Assembly: GCF_008039615.1 (NCBI RefSeq)
Contig: NZ_VDUZ01000001.1
Coordinates: forward strand, 180,834 to 244,833
Direction: 5' to 3'
DNA length: 64,000 nucleotides
DNA from: Vineibacter terrae
Lineage (GTDB): Bacteria > Pseudomonadota > Alphaproteobacteria > Reyranellales > Reyranellaceae
The notes beneath the pieces are model-generated. The model had not been told where the DNA came from. It did no database searches and saw nothing but the letters and a program-made list of their open reading frames with translations. Made by a program: the position numbers and the translations under genes. Position 1 is the stretch's first letter, and each line of letters opens with the position of its first letter. Below, piece by piece: positions 15,843-23,534 of this stretch.

Positions 15843-16262
15843 ATGCGACTTCCTCTCGGCATTAGCCCGATCCGCCCAGCCTGTGACCGCTGTGGCGCGA
15901 GCACGATGTTTGCGGGACGACAACCTCATCCCACACGAGGGCTGCCATGGGAGCTCCAGCTCTTCGTATGCACGAAATGCTCGGCCGTGACGTCACGGCA
16001 ACCGGGTTCCGAAACGGCAGCAGGCATGCCGCAGGTATCGAGCCCGGCACCTTCATGGGTCAGCGAATACGGCACCCACACGGCAGTGCTGGGCGGCCGG
16101 ACCTATCGGATCGTCGCCTATCCGCAGGGCTCTCCGCTGGCCGGCAAGTATGGCTGCTATCGCGGCGGGAAATACACAGGGCTGACCCGCGACCTTGCCG
16201 CTGCCAAGACATGGTGCAGCGACCTGGCACGACAGTCGCGGGATAGCAGCTCGCTGCCCTGA
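15843..16262 (+). CDS. Hypothetical protein with N-terminal zinc ribbon
   Basis: A 139-residue protein whose first 50 residues hold two CxxC pairs (Cys14/17 in CDRCG and Cys43/46 in CTKC), forming a probable zinc ribbon. The C-terminal half contains LGGRTYRIVAYPQGSPLAGKY and YRGGKYTGL, which looks like a small beta-rich domain. The ATG at 15843 is inferred; the frame is open upstream, but that part has shadow-like composition. Function unknown. Confidence 0.55.
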   Translation: MRLPLGISPIRPACDRCGASTMFAGRQPHPTRGLPWELQLFVCTKCSAVTSRQPGSETAAGMPQVSSPAPSWVSEYGTHTAVLGGRTYRIVAYPQGSPLAGKYGCYRGGKYTGLTRDLAAAKTWCSDLARQSRDSSSLP

Positions 16263-16550
16263 TGGGCAGGCAGCGGCAGCGAATTATGACCAGGGTGCCA
16301 TTCGCCTCGTCCAGCGGCGGTCCGGGCGTCGGTCGATACGGGCGCTGGTGAGGCCTCACGATCCGGCTCCTGTGGCATGCGACCTTGCGCGGGACCAAAG
16401 GATGAGGCGAGCGGCGCTTCGCGTCGATTTACTCACAGGTAATCGCGCCCCCGGGTCGCGCATCCCCGATAAACACAGCCCGCTGCGCATTGGACGACAC
16501 AGGCCCCTCTTACGCATTGCGCGCCGCGCGGCGGCGGCTAGGTTGCGCGC
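16263..16550. other. Intergenic region upstream of dnaB
   Basis: These 288 bases carry no convincing gene. The stretch should hold the dnaB promoter, but I could not assign boxes with confidence. Confidence 0.4.
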
Positions 16551-18071
16551 ATGGATTCCGTGTACCCCTCCGGCCAGCCCGCCCCGGACAATGATCCGCA
16601 CCTGCGCGAGCCGCCGCACAACTTCCAGGTCGAGCAGGCGCTGCTGGGCGCGATCCTGGTCAACAACCTGGCCTACAACCGCATCTCGGACTTCCTGAAG
16701 CCGGAGCATTTCGCCGACCCGCTGCATGGGCGCATCTTCGACACCGCCGCGCGCATGATCGAGCGCAACCAGGTCGTCGACTACAAGACGCTGCGCACCT
16801 TCTTCGAGACCGACGAGACCCTGGTCGCGGCCGGCCGCCAGAACTACCTCGCCGACCTCGCCGCCGCCGCCATCAGCATCATCGACGCCGGCGACTATGG
16901 CCGGCAGATCCATGACCTGTTCCTGCGCCGCCAGCTGATCGATGTCGGCGAGACGATGGTCAACGACGCCTTCGCGCGCGACATCGAGACGCCGGCGACG
17001 ATGCAGATCGAGATGACCGAGAAGAAGCTCTACGAGCTCGCCTCGGCCGGCCAGATCGAAGGCGGCTTCCGTCCGTTCAAGATGGCGATCACCGAGGCGG
17101 TGGAGCAGGCCGAGAGCGCCTACAAGCGCGTCAGCGGCCTCACCGGCGTGGCCACCGGCCTGCATGCGCTCGACCACCTGATGGGCGGCCTGCACCGAAG
17201 CGACCTGATCATCCTCGCCGGACGACCCAGCATGGGCAAGACCGCGTTGGCTACGAACATGGCATTCCACGCCGCGCGCAGCTACCGTGAGGAGTTCGAC
17301 GAGAGCCAGCAGGCCAAGGTGGCCGACGGCGCGGTGGTCGGCTTCTTCTCGCTGGAAATGTCGGCCGAGCAGCTCGCCACCCGCATCCTGGCCGAGCGCG
17401 CCGAGGTGTCGTCGGAGAAGATCCGCCGCGGCGAGATGAACGCGCGCGACTTCGACCAGGTGCTGGCCTGCAGCCGCGAGCTCGAGATGATGCCGCTGTT
17501 CATCGACGACACGCCGGGCCTCACGGTGCAGGCGCTGCGCACGCGGGCGCGGCGGCTGAAGCGCCAGCATGGGCTCGGCCTGCTGGTGATCGACTACCTG
17601 CAGCTGCTGCAGGGCGCCTCGCGCGGCCGCGAGGCCAACCGGGTGCAGGAGATCTCCGAGATCACGCGCGGGCTGAAGATGCTGGCCAAGGAGCTGGACG
17701 TGCCGGTGATCGCCCTGTCGCAGCTCAGCCGCGCCGTCGAGCAGCGCGAGGACAAGCGGCCGCAGCTGGCCGACCTGCGCGAATCAGGCTCGATCGAGCA
17801 GGACGCCGACGTCGTGATGTTCGTCTATCGCGAGGAGTACTACCTGACGCGGGCCGAGCCGGCGCGCCGCCCCGACGAAAGCGACGAGCGCTTCAACGAG
17901 CGCCACGACCAGTGGAAGCAGCGCTGCGAGCAGGCCTACGGCAAGGCCGAGGCGATCGTCGCCAAGCAGCGCCACGGTCCCACCGGCATCGTGCGCCTGC
18001 GCTTCGAGGGCGCCATCACCAAGTTCGACAACCTGCCCGCCGACGACAGCTACGTCCAGGACCAGTATTGA
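16551..18071 (+). CDS. dnaB: Replicative DNA helicase
   Basis: Hexameric 5'-3' helicase that unwinds the replication fork. The 506-residue protein has the N-terminal primase-interacting domain (PHNFQVEQALLGAIL) and a RecA-like core with Walker A GRPSMGKTALATN near residue 225. LGLLVIDYLQLLQG (Walker B) and LSQLSRAVEQREDKRPQLAD follow, with arginine-rich C-terminal elements. No intein is present. It opens the conserved dnaB-alr-radA region, with three extra genes lying between dnaB and alr here. Confidence 0.97.
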   Translation: MDSVYPSGQPAPDNDPHLREPPHNFQVEQALLGAILVNNLAYNRISDFLKPEHFADPLHGRIFDTAARMIERNQVVDYKTLRTFFETDETLVAAGRQNYLADLAAAAISIIDAGDYGRQIHDLFLRRQLIDVGETMVNDAFARDIETPATMQIEMTEKKLYELASAGQIEGGFRPFKMAITEAVEQAESAYKRVSGLTGVATGLHALDHLMGGLHRSDLIILAGRPSMGKTALATNMAFHAARSYREEFDESQQAKVADGAVVGFFSLEMSAEQLATRILAERAEVSSEKIRRGEMNARDFDQVLACSRELEMMPLFIDDTPGLTVQALRTRARRLKRQHGLGLLVIDYLQLLQGASRGREANRVQEISEITRGLKMLAKELDVPVIALSQLSRAVEQREDKRPQLADLRESGSIEQDADVVMFVYREEYYLTRAEPARRPDESDERFNERHDQWKQRCEQAYGKAEAIVAKQRHGPTGIVRLRFEGAITKFDNLPADDSYVQDQY

Positions 18072-18072
18072 G

Positions 18073-18216
18073 TCTTCCTTCTCCCGCAAGCGGGAGAAGG
18101 TGGCCGTCGCGCAGCGGCGGTCGGATGAGGGCTTCACGCACCACACCTCGTCCGCAGGCCCTCACCCTCCCACGCTTCGCGTGGGCCCCTCCCTCTCCCG
18201 TAAAACGGGAGAGGGA
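18073..18216. repeat. Dispersed CTTCTCCCGC palindromic repeat (related to the CTTCCCC family)
   Basis: A 144-base element bounded by two short hairpins: TCTCCCGCAAGCGGGAGA at the left and CTCTCCCGTAAAACGGGAGA at the right. The intervening part is GC-rich. It lies between the convergent dnaB and trmO genes and may terminate both. Its layout matches the four copies at 23395, 45970, 50110 and 51764. Confidence 0.75.
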
Positions 18217-18218
18217 TT

Positions 18219-18695
18219 TCACCGCGTCCGGTGCCTGTTCAGCCAGCCCATGTCGGCCTCGGGCACGCTGTCGGTGCTGGGCAGATAGGGCTTGATGTCC
18301 AATAGCGGCGTGCCGTCGACGCAGTCGAGGTAACGCACCTTGAGCGTGTCGGGCGCGGCGAAGCCGTCGAAGGCGACGACCGCCATCCCGATCGGGTTGG
18401 GCCGCCGCGGCGCGCGCGTGGCGAACACGCCGCGCGACGTGCCGTCGAACGGCGGCGTGAAGGTGAGCTCGGCGGCACGCACCTCATGCAGCGCATAGAG
18501 CAGGATCAGGTGCGAGAAGGTCTCGAGGCTGGCGAGGCCGGGCAGGTAGGCGCCGAACACCGTGACGTGGCAGACCGGCGCCGGCTCGATCTGGCGACCG
18601 TTGCGCGGGCAGTCGGCCACGGTCCTGAACGGTGTCGCGATGCGGCCGATCGGCCGCAGCACCGGGAGGGGATCGGGAGTGATCGGGTCGTTCAT
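18219..18695 (-). CDS. trmO: tRNA (N6-threonylcarbamoyladenosine37-N6)-methyltransferase
   Basis: TrmO/TsaA/YaeB-family enzyme that methylates the t6A37 base of some tRNAs using SAM. The 158-residue protein shows the family hallmarks LRPIGRIATPF at the start, HLILLYALHEV, and GVFATRAPRRPNPIGMAVV (RPNPIG motif), then YLDCVDGTPLLDIKPYLP. It lacks the extra C-terminal domain of E. coli TrmO, which is common in shorter homologues. Confidence 0.88.
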   Translation of the reverse strand: MNDPITPDPLPVLRPIGRIATPFRTVADCPRNGRQIEPAPVCHVTVFGAYLPGLASLETFSHLILLYALHEVRAAELTFTPPFDGTSRGVFATRAPRRPNPIGMAVVAFDGFAAPDTLKVRYLDCVDGTPLLDIKPYLPSTDSVPEADMGWLNRHRTR

Positions 18696-18762
18696 GGCGC
18701 AACCTTACCTGACCGGCATCTTGCCGGCCGGCTGAATCGTACCCATGTCCTGACGGTCGGGT

Positions 18763-18790
18763 GTACGAACGACCGCCATGGGGTTCGTAC
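18763..18790. promoter_or_regulatory. Perfect 8-12-8 inverted repeat upstream of the SPW gene
   Basis: GTACGAAC and GTTCGTAC are separated by 12 bases, 70 bases before the SPW-protein ATG. The geometry suits a dimeric regulator or a short RNA hairpin. No T-tract follows, so it is not a standard terminator. Confidence 0.5.
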
Positions 18791-18860
18791 CGGCGATATC
18801 GACGCAGACGGACTCCGGGGCGGGCGGCGCATGCCTTGACGCTCGTCCAAGGAGGGGTCC

Positions 18861-19241
18861 ATGGTCACCATGCGAATGTTGGGTACGCATAGGGCGTGGG
18901 AAGACTGGGCCATGGTGGCGTTCGGCGCGCTCATCGTGGTGTCGCCCTGGTTGATGCCGGGCGAGACCGGCCACGTCCAGAGCGTGGTCCTGAATGCGGT
19001 CATCGTCGGCCTGATCGTGTGCGCCCTGGCGGCGCTGGAGATGCTGGCGCTGGAGCGCTGGGAGGAAGCGACCGGCTTTGTCTGCGGCATCTGGATGATC
19101 GCCTCACCCTTTGTGTTCGACTATGCCGATGCCGGCATGCTGCGCTACTGGCATTTCGCGCTGGGCGCCCTGGTGGCGATCTTCGCCGCCATGGAGTTCT
19201 GGCAGGACACGACCCGCGCCGAGACCGCGGCGAAGTCGTAG
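18861..19241 (+). CDS. SPW repeat-containing membrane protein
   Basis: A 126-residue integral membrane protein with two SPW-type repeats, each spanning two hydrophobic helices. The first has VVSPWLMP; the second has the degenerate ASPFVFDYAD. Function of the family is unknown. A perfect AAGGAGG lies six bases before the ATG, suggesting strong translation. The gene is preceded by a perfect inverted repeat and followed by a dispersed palindromic repeat. Confidence 0.87.
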   Translation: MVTMRMLGTHRAWEDWAMVAFGALIVVSPWLMPGETGHVQSVVLNAVIVGLIVCALAALEMLALERWEEATGFVCGIWMIASPFVFDYADAGMLRYWHFALGALVAIFAAMEFWQDTTRAETAAKS

Positions 19242-19249
19242 GCGCGGTC

Positions 19250-19328
19250 TTTAGGACCGCGCGTGTCCACACACGCATCGGCGCGGCAGCGCCGGACCAC
19301 GAGCGCGCGTGGACGCGCGCGGTCCTAA
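19250..19328. repeat. Dispersed GGACCGCGCGCG palindromic repeat, copy 2
   Basis: A large inverted repeat whose arms start TTTAGGACCGCGCG and end with the complement. An inner part holds a GGCGCGGCAGCGCC-type hairpin. It shares arm sequence with 5806-5878 and again sits between convergent genes (SPW and the FMN reductase), fitting a terminator role. Confidence 0.8.
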
Positions 19329-19335
19329 AAAGCGA

Positions 19336-19911
19336 TCACCCCGCCGCGGCGGCGGCGCGGTGGCGATGGATTTCGCGCACCAGGGCGGCGCCCAGGTCGG
19401 TGATCAGCTTCACCGCCATCTCGTCCTTCAGCGTGCCGTCGGGCCCGAACTTGGTGTGCGCAGCGCCGATCATCACCTCGGGCTTGTTGATCGGCCGGCC
19501 GTCGAGGAACACCATGATCTGACGAATGTGGTATTGCGCCCGCGCCGTGCCCAGCATGCCCATGGACGCGCCCAGCAGCGCCAGCGGCTTGGCCGCGAAG
19601 GGCTGCGGCGTGGTGCGCGACAGCCAGTCGATGGCGTTCTTCAGCACGCCGGAGGTCGAGTAGTTATACTCCGGCGTGGCGATCACCACGGCATCGGCGG
19701 CCAGGATCGTGTCGCGCGCCTGGGCCACGGCCGCCGGCACACCGGCCTCCATGATCTCCTGGTTGTAGAGCGGGAAGGCGCCGATCTCGACCGGTGCCAC
19801 CGTCACCCCCTGCGGCAGGTTCTGCGTGAAGACGGCGAGCGCCATGCGGTTGAACGACGCCTTGCGCAGGCTGCCGCAGAGGCCGGCAACAGTGATCGGA
19901 CCTTGGCTCAT
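19336..19911 (-). CDS. NADPH-dependent FMN reductase family protein
   Basis: Flavodoxin-like reductase of 191 residues. The FMN phosphate loop is visible near residue 13 (CGSLRKASFNRMAL), and TPEYNYSTSGVLKNAIDWLSR at about residues 80-100 is the family hallmark. It resembles ChrR/YieF/ArsH-type quinone or azo reductases, so an antioxidant or reductive detoxification role is plausible. The start is set by GGAGGGAGA upstream of the ATG at 19909-19911. Confidence 0.9.
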   Translation of the reverse strand: MSQGPITVAGLCGSLRKASFNRMALAVFTQNLPQGVTVAPVEIGAFPLYNQEIMEAGVPAAVAQARDTILAADAVVIATPEYNYSTSGVLKNAIDWLSRTTPQPFAAKPLALLGASMGMLGTARAQYHIRQIMVFLDGRPINKPEVMIGAAHTKFGPDGTLKDEMAVKLITDLGAALVREIHRHRAAAAAG

Positions 19912-20677
19912 CAGGGTCTCCCTCCGGATAACTGGCCGGCGCACCCTGCCCAGGGCGCCGCGCACTTTCAACCGCGACAAGGCCGGCCCGGCGTATCGGG
20001 CACAGCAGCAGGAAAATTATTGATCTTCTGTAGAGAATAATATATAGATATCGTTGGTGCTCGCGTTCCCGTCGCCGGGGATCATGGGTGTGTCGTGGGT
20101 CCCGTCGCCAGGCAGGGTATTCGCATATGCCCCTACCGCCATCCCGAGCGTAGCGAGGGATCTCCCGCGAATGGCGCACCGTGCGCCTTGCCGCAGGAGA
20201 TCCCTCTCCTGAGCCTGTCGAAGGGGGCGCTCGAGATGACAGCGAGGTCATATGCGAATGCCCTGCGTCGCCAGGGGGCAAGACCGCCGCCGGGTCGGTA
20301 TCTCGGGCGCTGTCGTCTGCTCCACGCCACGGAGCCCGCCGCCGGACACACAGGACGGGCGTTTGCGCTGGCTGCAGCCACCAGGCAGCATCGTTTTCCA
20401 CCGTTATCGGGTCGGACAGATGACAGCCACCATGATTGCGCCGTGCCCCGAGAGTCACGCACCGAATGACCCGGGAGGTTTCCGGTAATTTCCGGTAGTT
20501 TTCGAGGATCGTCCAAGCCTCTGCAAACATTGGCGAATCGCGTTTCCGGTATATCCGGCGCCGTAAATTTTCACCCGGCGGCCAGGATCGACCGGGATGA
20601 CCGAGACCAAGGATGACAGCGCTACCTTCGCACCACATCGTATTGATGCACCAAACCTTTTGCCCCATACACGGCCG
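19912..20677. other. Long intergenic region with repeats, no gene seen
   Basis: About 770 bases between the FMN reductase and alr. They contain an AT-rich patch at 20015-20060, one copy of the GAGGGATCTCCC repeat at 20140-20240, and three copies of TTTCCGGTA at 20479, 20489 and 20543. No frame here looks coding. An in-frame ATG at 20597 could extend Alr by 27 residues. Confidence 0.5.
20140..20240. repeat. Dispersed GAGGGATCTCCC palindromic repeat, copy 1
   Basis: The left half reads CATCCCGAGCGTAGCGAGGG and continues into the core GATCTCCCGCGAA; a diverged right half contains GGAGATCCCTC. The right arm has decayed, with CTGAGCCTGTCGAAGGGG inserted or substituted. Better preserved copies lie at 29619 and 40541. 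Confidence 0.8.
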
Positions 20678-21805
20678 ATGCCGCCCTTTCCTCCTGCCCA
20701 TCTCGCGGACGCGGTCCTGACCGTCGACCTCGACGCCGTCGCCGCCAACTGGCGCTACCTGCGCGACCTCGGCCGCGTCGCCGGGCGCCCGGTGGACTGC
20801 GCCGCCGTGCTCAAGGCCGATGGCTACGGCCTGGGCGCGCAGCCGATCGCGCAGCGCCTGTTCGCCGAAGGCTGCCGGCACTTCTTCGTCGCCCATGCCG
20901 ACGAGGGCGTCGCCCTGCGCGAGGCCGTGCCGGAAGCCTGGATCTGCGTGCTCAACGGCCTGCCGCCGGGCGCCGACGCCGATTTCGTGGCGCTGGGGCT
21001 GGTGCCGGCGCTGAACGACCTGGGCCAGGTCTCGGCCTGGCGCTCGGCGGCGCAGCGTTACGCCCAGCCGCTGGACGCCGTGGTGCATCTCGACACCGGC
21101 ATGAACCGGCTGGGGCTCGCCGCCGAGGAAGCGGCGCTGCTGGTCAACGACCGCATGCGGCTGCGCGGCCTGCGCCTGGCGCTGCTGATGAGCCACCTGG
21201 TGTCGGCCGAGAAGCCGGCCGATCCGATCAACCGCCAGCAGCTCGAGCGCTTCCGCACCTTCGTCTCGCGCATGCCGGGCGCCCCGGCATCGCTGGCCAA
21301 CTCGTCGGGCGTGTTCCTGGGCGCCGACTTCCACTTCGACCTGATGCGGCCCGGCGCGGCGCTCTACGGCATCAACCCGACGCCGGGCGCCGCCAATCCC
21401 ATGCGCCAGGCCGCAACGCTGTCGGCCCGGATCCTGCAGGTCCGGCAAATTGATGCCATGAGCGGGGTTGGCTATAACCACGACTGGCGTTCGGCGCGGC
21501 CCAGCCGGATCGCGGTGGTCGCGGCGGGCTATGCCGACGGCTACATGCGTGTCCTGGGAAACCGTGGCGAGGTCGTCATCGACAACCATCTGGCACGAGT
21601 CGTCGGCCGCGTATCCATGGACCTCCTCACCGTTGACGTCACCGATCTGCCGGAGGCTTCCGTCCGCCCCGGCGCCTTCGCCGAGCTGATCGGCCCCCAC
21701 CAGACCCCCGACCAGATCGCCGAGAAGGCGCATACCAACGGCTACGAGGTCCTGACCTCGCTGGGCAACCGCTACCATCGGGCCTATGTCGGGGCCGCGC
21801 CGTGA
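20678..21805 (+). CDS. alr: Alanine racemase
   Basis: PLP enzyme that makes D-alanine for peptidoglycan. The 375-residue protein has the PLP lysine in AAVLKADGYGLG near residue 47. The second catalytic tyrosine lies in SGVGYNHDW, and GRVSMDLLTVDVTDLP and VLTSLGNRYHR follow. The ATG at 20678 puts LTVDLDAVAANWR at the usual distance; an ATG at 20597 is an alternative. Its stop overlaps the GTG of mlaE by four bases (GTGA), coupling the two. Confidence 0.93.
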   Translation: MPPFPPAHLADAVLTVDLDAVAANWRYLRDLGRVAGRPVDCAAVLKADGYGLGAQPIAQRLFAEGCRHFFVAHADEGVALREAVPEAWICVLNGLPPGADADFVALGLVPALNDLGQVSAWRSAAQRYAQPLDAVVHLDTGMNRLGLAAEEAALLVNDRMRLRGLRLALLMSHLVSAEKPADPINRQQLERFRTFVSRMPGAPASLANSSGVFLGADFHFDLMRPGAALYGINPTPGAANPMRQAATLSARILQVRQIDAMSGVGYNHDWRSARPSRIAVVAAGYADGYMRVLGNRGEVVIDNHLARVVGRVSMDLLTVDVTDLPEASVRPGAFAELIGPHQTPDQIAEKAHTNGYEVLTSLGNRYHRAYVGAAP

Positions 21806-22581
21806 CCCTGGCGCCCCTGACGCTGCTGGGCCGCATGACGCTGGCGTTCATGACGCTGGTGGGCTCGGTCACGATGTTCGCCACCCAGGCCGTCGTGCAG
21901 GGCTTCCGGCCGCCCTACTACCGCCAGCAGATCGTGCGGCAGATGCTGGAGATCGGCTACTACTCGCTGCCGGTGGTGGGACTGACCGCGATCTTCACCG
22001 GCATGGTGCTGGCGCTGCAGAGCTACACCGGCTTCGCACGCTTCTCGGCCGAGGCCGCCATCCCGCAGGTGGTGGTGGTATCCCTGACCCGTGAGCTGGG
22101 ACCGGTGCTGGCCGGCCTGATGGTTGCCGGCCGCGTCGGCGCCGCCATGGCGGCGGAGATCGGCACCATGCGGGTCACCGAGCAGATCGATGCCCTGACC
22201 ACCCTGTCGACCGACCCGTTCCGCTACCTCGTGGCGCCGCGGCTGATCGCCGCCGTCCTCACCCTGCCGCTGCTGGTGCTGGTGGCCGACCTCATCGGCG
22301 TGCTGGGCGGCTACCTCGTGGCGGTCTACAAGCTCGACTTCAACGACCTCACATACCTGAAGAACACCATTGACTACCTGCAGTTCGACGACGTGTTCTC
22401 GGGCGTGGTGAAGGCGGCCGTGTTCGGCTTCCTGATCGCGCTGATGGGCTGCTACCAGGGCTACAACTCCAAGGGTGGCGCCCAGGGCGTCGGCGCCGCC
22501 ACGACGGCGGCCGTGGTCTCGGCCTCGATCCTGATCCTCACCTTCAACTACTTCCTCACGGAAGCGTTCTTCGCGCGCTAG
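21802..22581 (+). CDS. mlaE: MlaE family ABC transporter permease
   Basis: Membrane subunit of the lipid-asymmetry (Mla) or related MCE transport system. The 259-residue protein has about five to six hydrophobic segments and the family-typical LTRELGPVLAGLMVAGRVGAA and EIGTMRVTEQIDAL. It starts with GTG inside the alr stop. The ATPase follows after 15 bases. No MCE/MlaD, MlaC or MlaA gene is next to it here. Confidence 0.9.
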   Translation: MTLAPLTLLGRMTLAFMTLVGSVTMFATQAVVQGFRPPYYRQQIVRQMLEIGYYSLPVVGLTAIFTGMVLALQSYTGFARFSAEAAIPQVVVVSLTRELGPVLAGLMVAGRVGAAMAAEIGTMRVTEQIDALTTLSTDPFRYLVAPRLIAAVLTLPLLVLVADLIGVLGGYLVAVYKLDFNDLTYLKNTIDYLQFDDVFSGVVKAAVFGFLIALMGCYQGYNSKGGAQGVGAATTAAVVSASILILTFNYFLTEAFFAR

Positions 22582-22596
22582 GCCTCATCGAGCACC

Positions 22597-23376
22597 ATGA
22601 ACGCTGCCCTGACCAAGATCAGCCTGAAAGGCGTGCGCAAGTCTTTCGGGCCCAAGAAAGTGCTCGACGGCATCGACGTCGAGGTCGACGCCGGCCAGTC
22701 GCTGGTCATCATCGGCGGCTCGGGCTCGGGCAAGTCGGTGCTGCTGAAATGCATCCTGGGCCTGCTGCGTCCGGAGGCCGGATCGGTGCGGATCGACGGC
22801 GAGGAGACGGTCGGCATCAACGGCACCGACCGCGCCCGCGTGATGAAGAAGTTCGGCATGCTGTTCCAGGGCGGCGCGCTGTTCGATTCGCTGCGGGTCT
22901 GGCAGAACGTCGCCTTCGGGCCGATCCAGGCCGATGGCGTGCCGGCGCCCAAGGCCAAGGAGATCGCGCTCGCCAAGCTCGGCGCCGTGGGCCTGCCGCC
23001 CGAGGTCGGCGAGCTGTACCCCGCCGAGCTGTCGGGCGGCATGCAGAAGCGCGTGTCGCTGGCGCGCGCGATCGCACGCGAGCCGGAGATCATCTTCTTC
23101 GACGAGCCGACCACCGGGCTCGACCCGATCATGGCCGACGTCATCAACGACCTGATCGTGAAGTGCGTGCGCGACCTGGGCGCCACCGCGATCTCGATCA
23201 CCCACGACATGGCCAGCGCCCGCAAGATCAGCGACCGCGTCGCCATGATCTATGAAGGCAAGCTGATCTGGCAGGGCGCGACGGCCGAGATCGACCAGTC
23301 GAACGACCCCTATGTCGACCAGTTCATCCACGGCCGCGCCGAGGGCCCGATCAAGATGCAGGTGCGCAAGCTGTGA
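22597..23376 (+). CDS. mlaF: MlaF-like ABC transporter ATP-binding protein
   Basis: ATPase partner of the MlaE permease, 259 residues. It has Walker A GGSGSGKSVLLK near residue 47, LFQGGALFDSL (typical of MlaF), signature LSGGMQKRVSLARA and Walker B FFDEPTTGLDP. THDMASARKISDRVAM carries the switch histidine. It would drive phospholipid movement between membranes. The missing MCE partner must be encoded elsewhere. Confidence 0.92.
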   Translation: MNAALTKISLKGVRKSFGPKKVLDGIDVEVDAGQSLVIIGGSGSGKSVLLKCILGLLRPEAGSVRIDGEETVGINGTDRARVMKKFGMLFQGGALFDSLRVWQNVAFGPIQADGVPAPKAKEIALAKLGAVGLPPEVGELYPAELSGGMQKRVSLARAIAREPEIIFFDEPTTGLDPIMADVINDLIVKCVRDLGATAISITHDMASARKISDRVAMIYEGKLIWQGATAEIDQSNDPYVDQFIHGRAEGPIKMQVRKL

Positions 23377-23394
23377 GGACGGTTCGGATCCAAT

Positions 23395-23525
23395 CTTCCT
23401 CCCCACGCAGTGGGGAGGTGCCCCGAAGGGGCGGAGGGGCCCCCCTCGTGGTCTCCGTACCAAGGACCACGTCGGCTCCCCATCCGGCCTTCGGCCACCT
23501 TCCCCACTTGCGTGGGGAAGGGAAG
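23395..23525. repeat. Dispersed CTTCCCCACGC palindromic repeat, copy 1
   Basis: A 131-base element bounded by hairpins (CCTCCCCACGCAGTGGGGAGG at the left, TTCCCCACTTGCGTGGGGAA at the right). Smaller CCCCGAAGGGG and CCGGCCTTCGGCC hairpins lie inside. It sits between mlaF and radA, which read the same way. It shares layout and much of its sequence with 45970, 50110 and 51764. Confidence 0.85.
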
Positions 23526-23534
23526 AACTGAGCC

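Noticed and set aside
15702-15929. Minus-strand frame of 75 codons opposite the zinc-ribbon region
   Set aside because: Composition is Arg/Ser/Ala-rich without predicted structure, and it overlaps a better plus-strand candidate.
16551-18071. Intein in dnaB
   Set aside because: The helicase core is continuous, of normal length, and all motifs follow at usual spacing.
20140-20240. Possible CRISPR or tRNA in the long gap before alr
   Set aside because: There is no array of equal repeats with spacers and no cloverleaf; the structure is one copy of a dispersed palindrome also present at 29619 and 40541.
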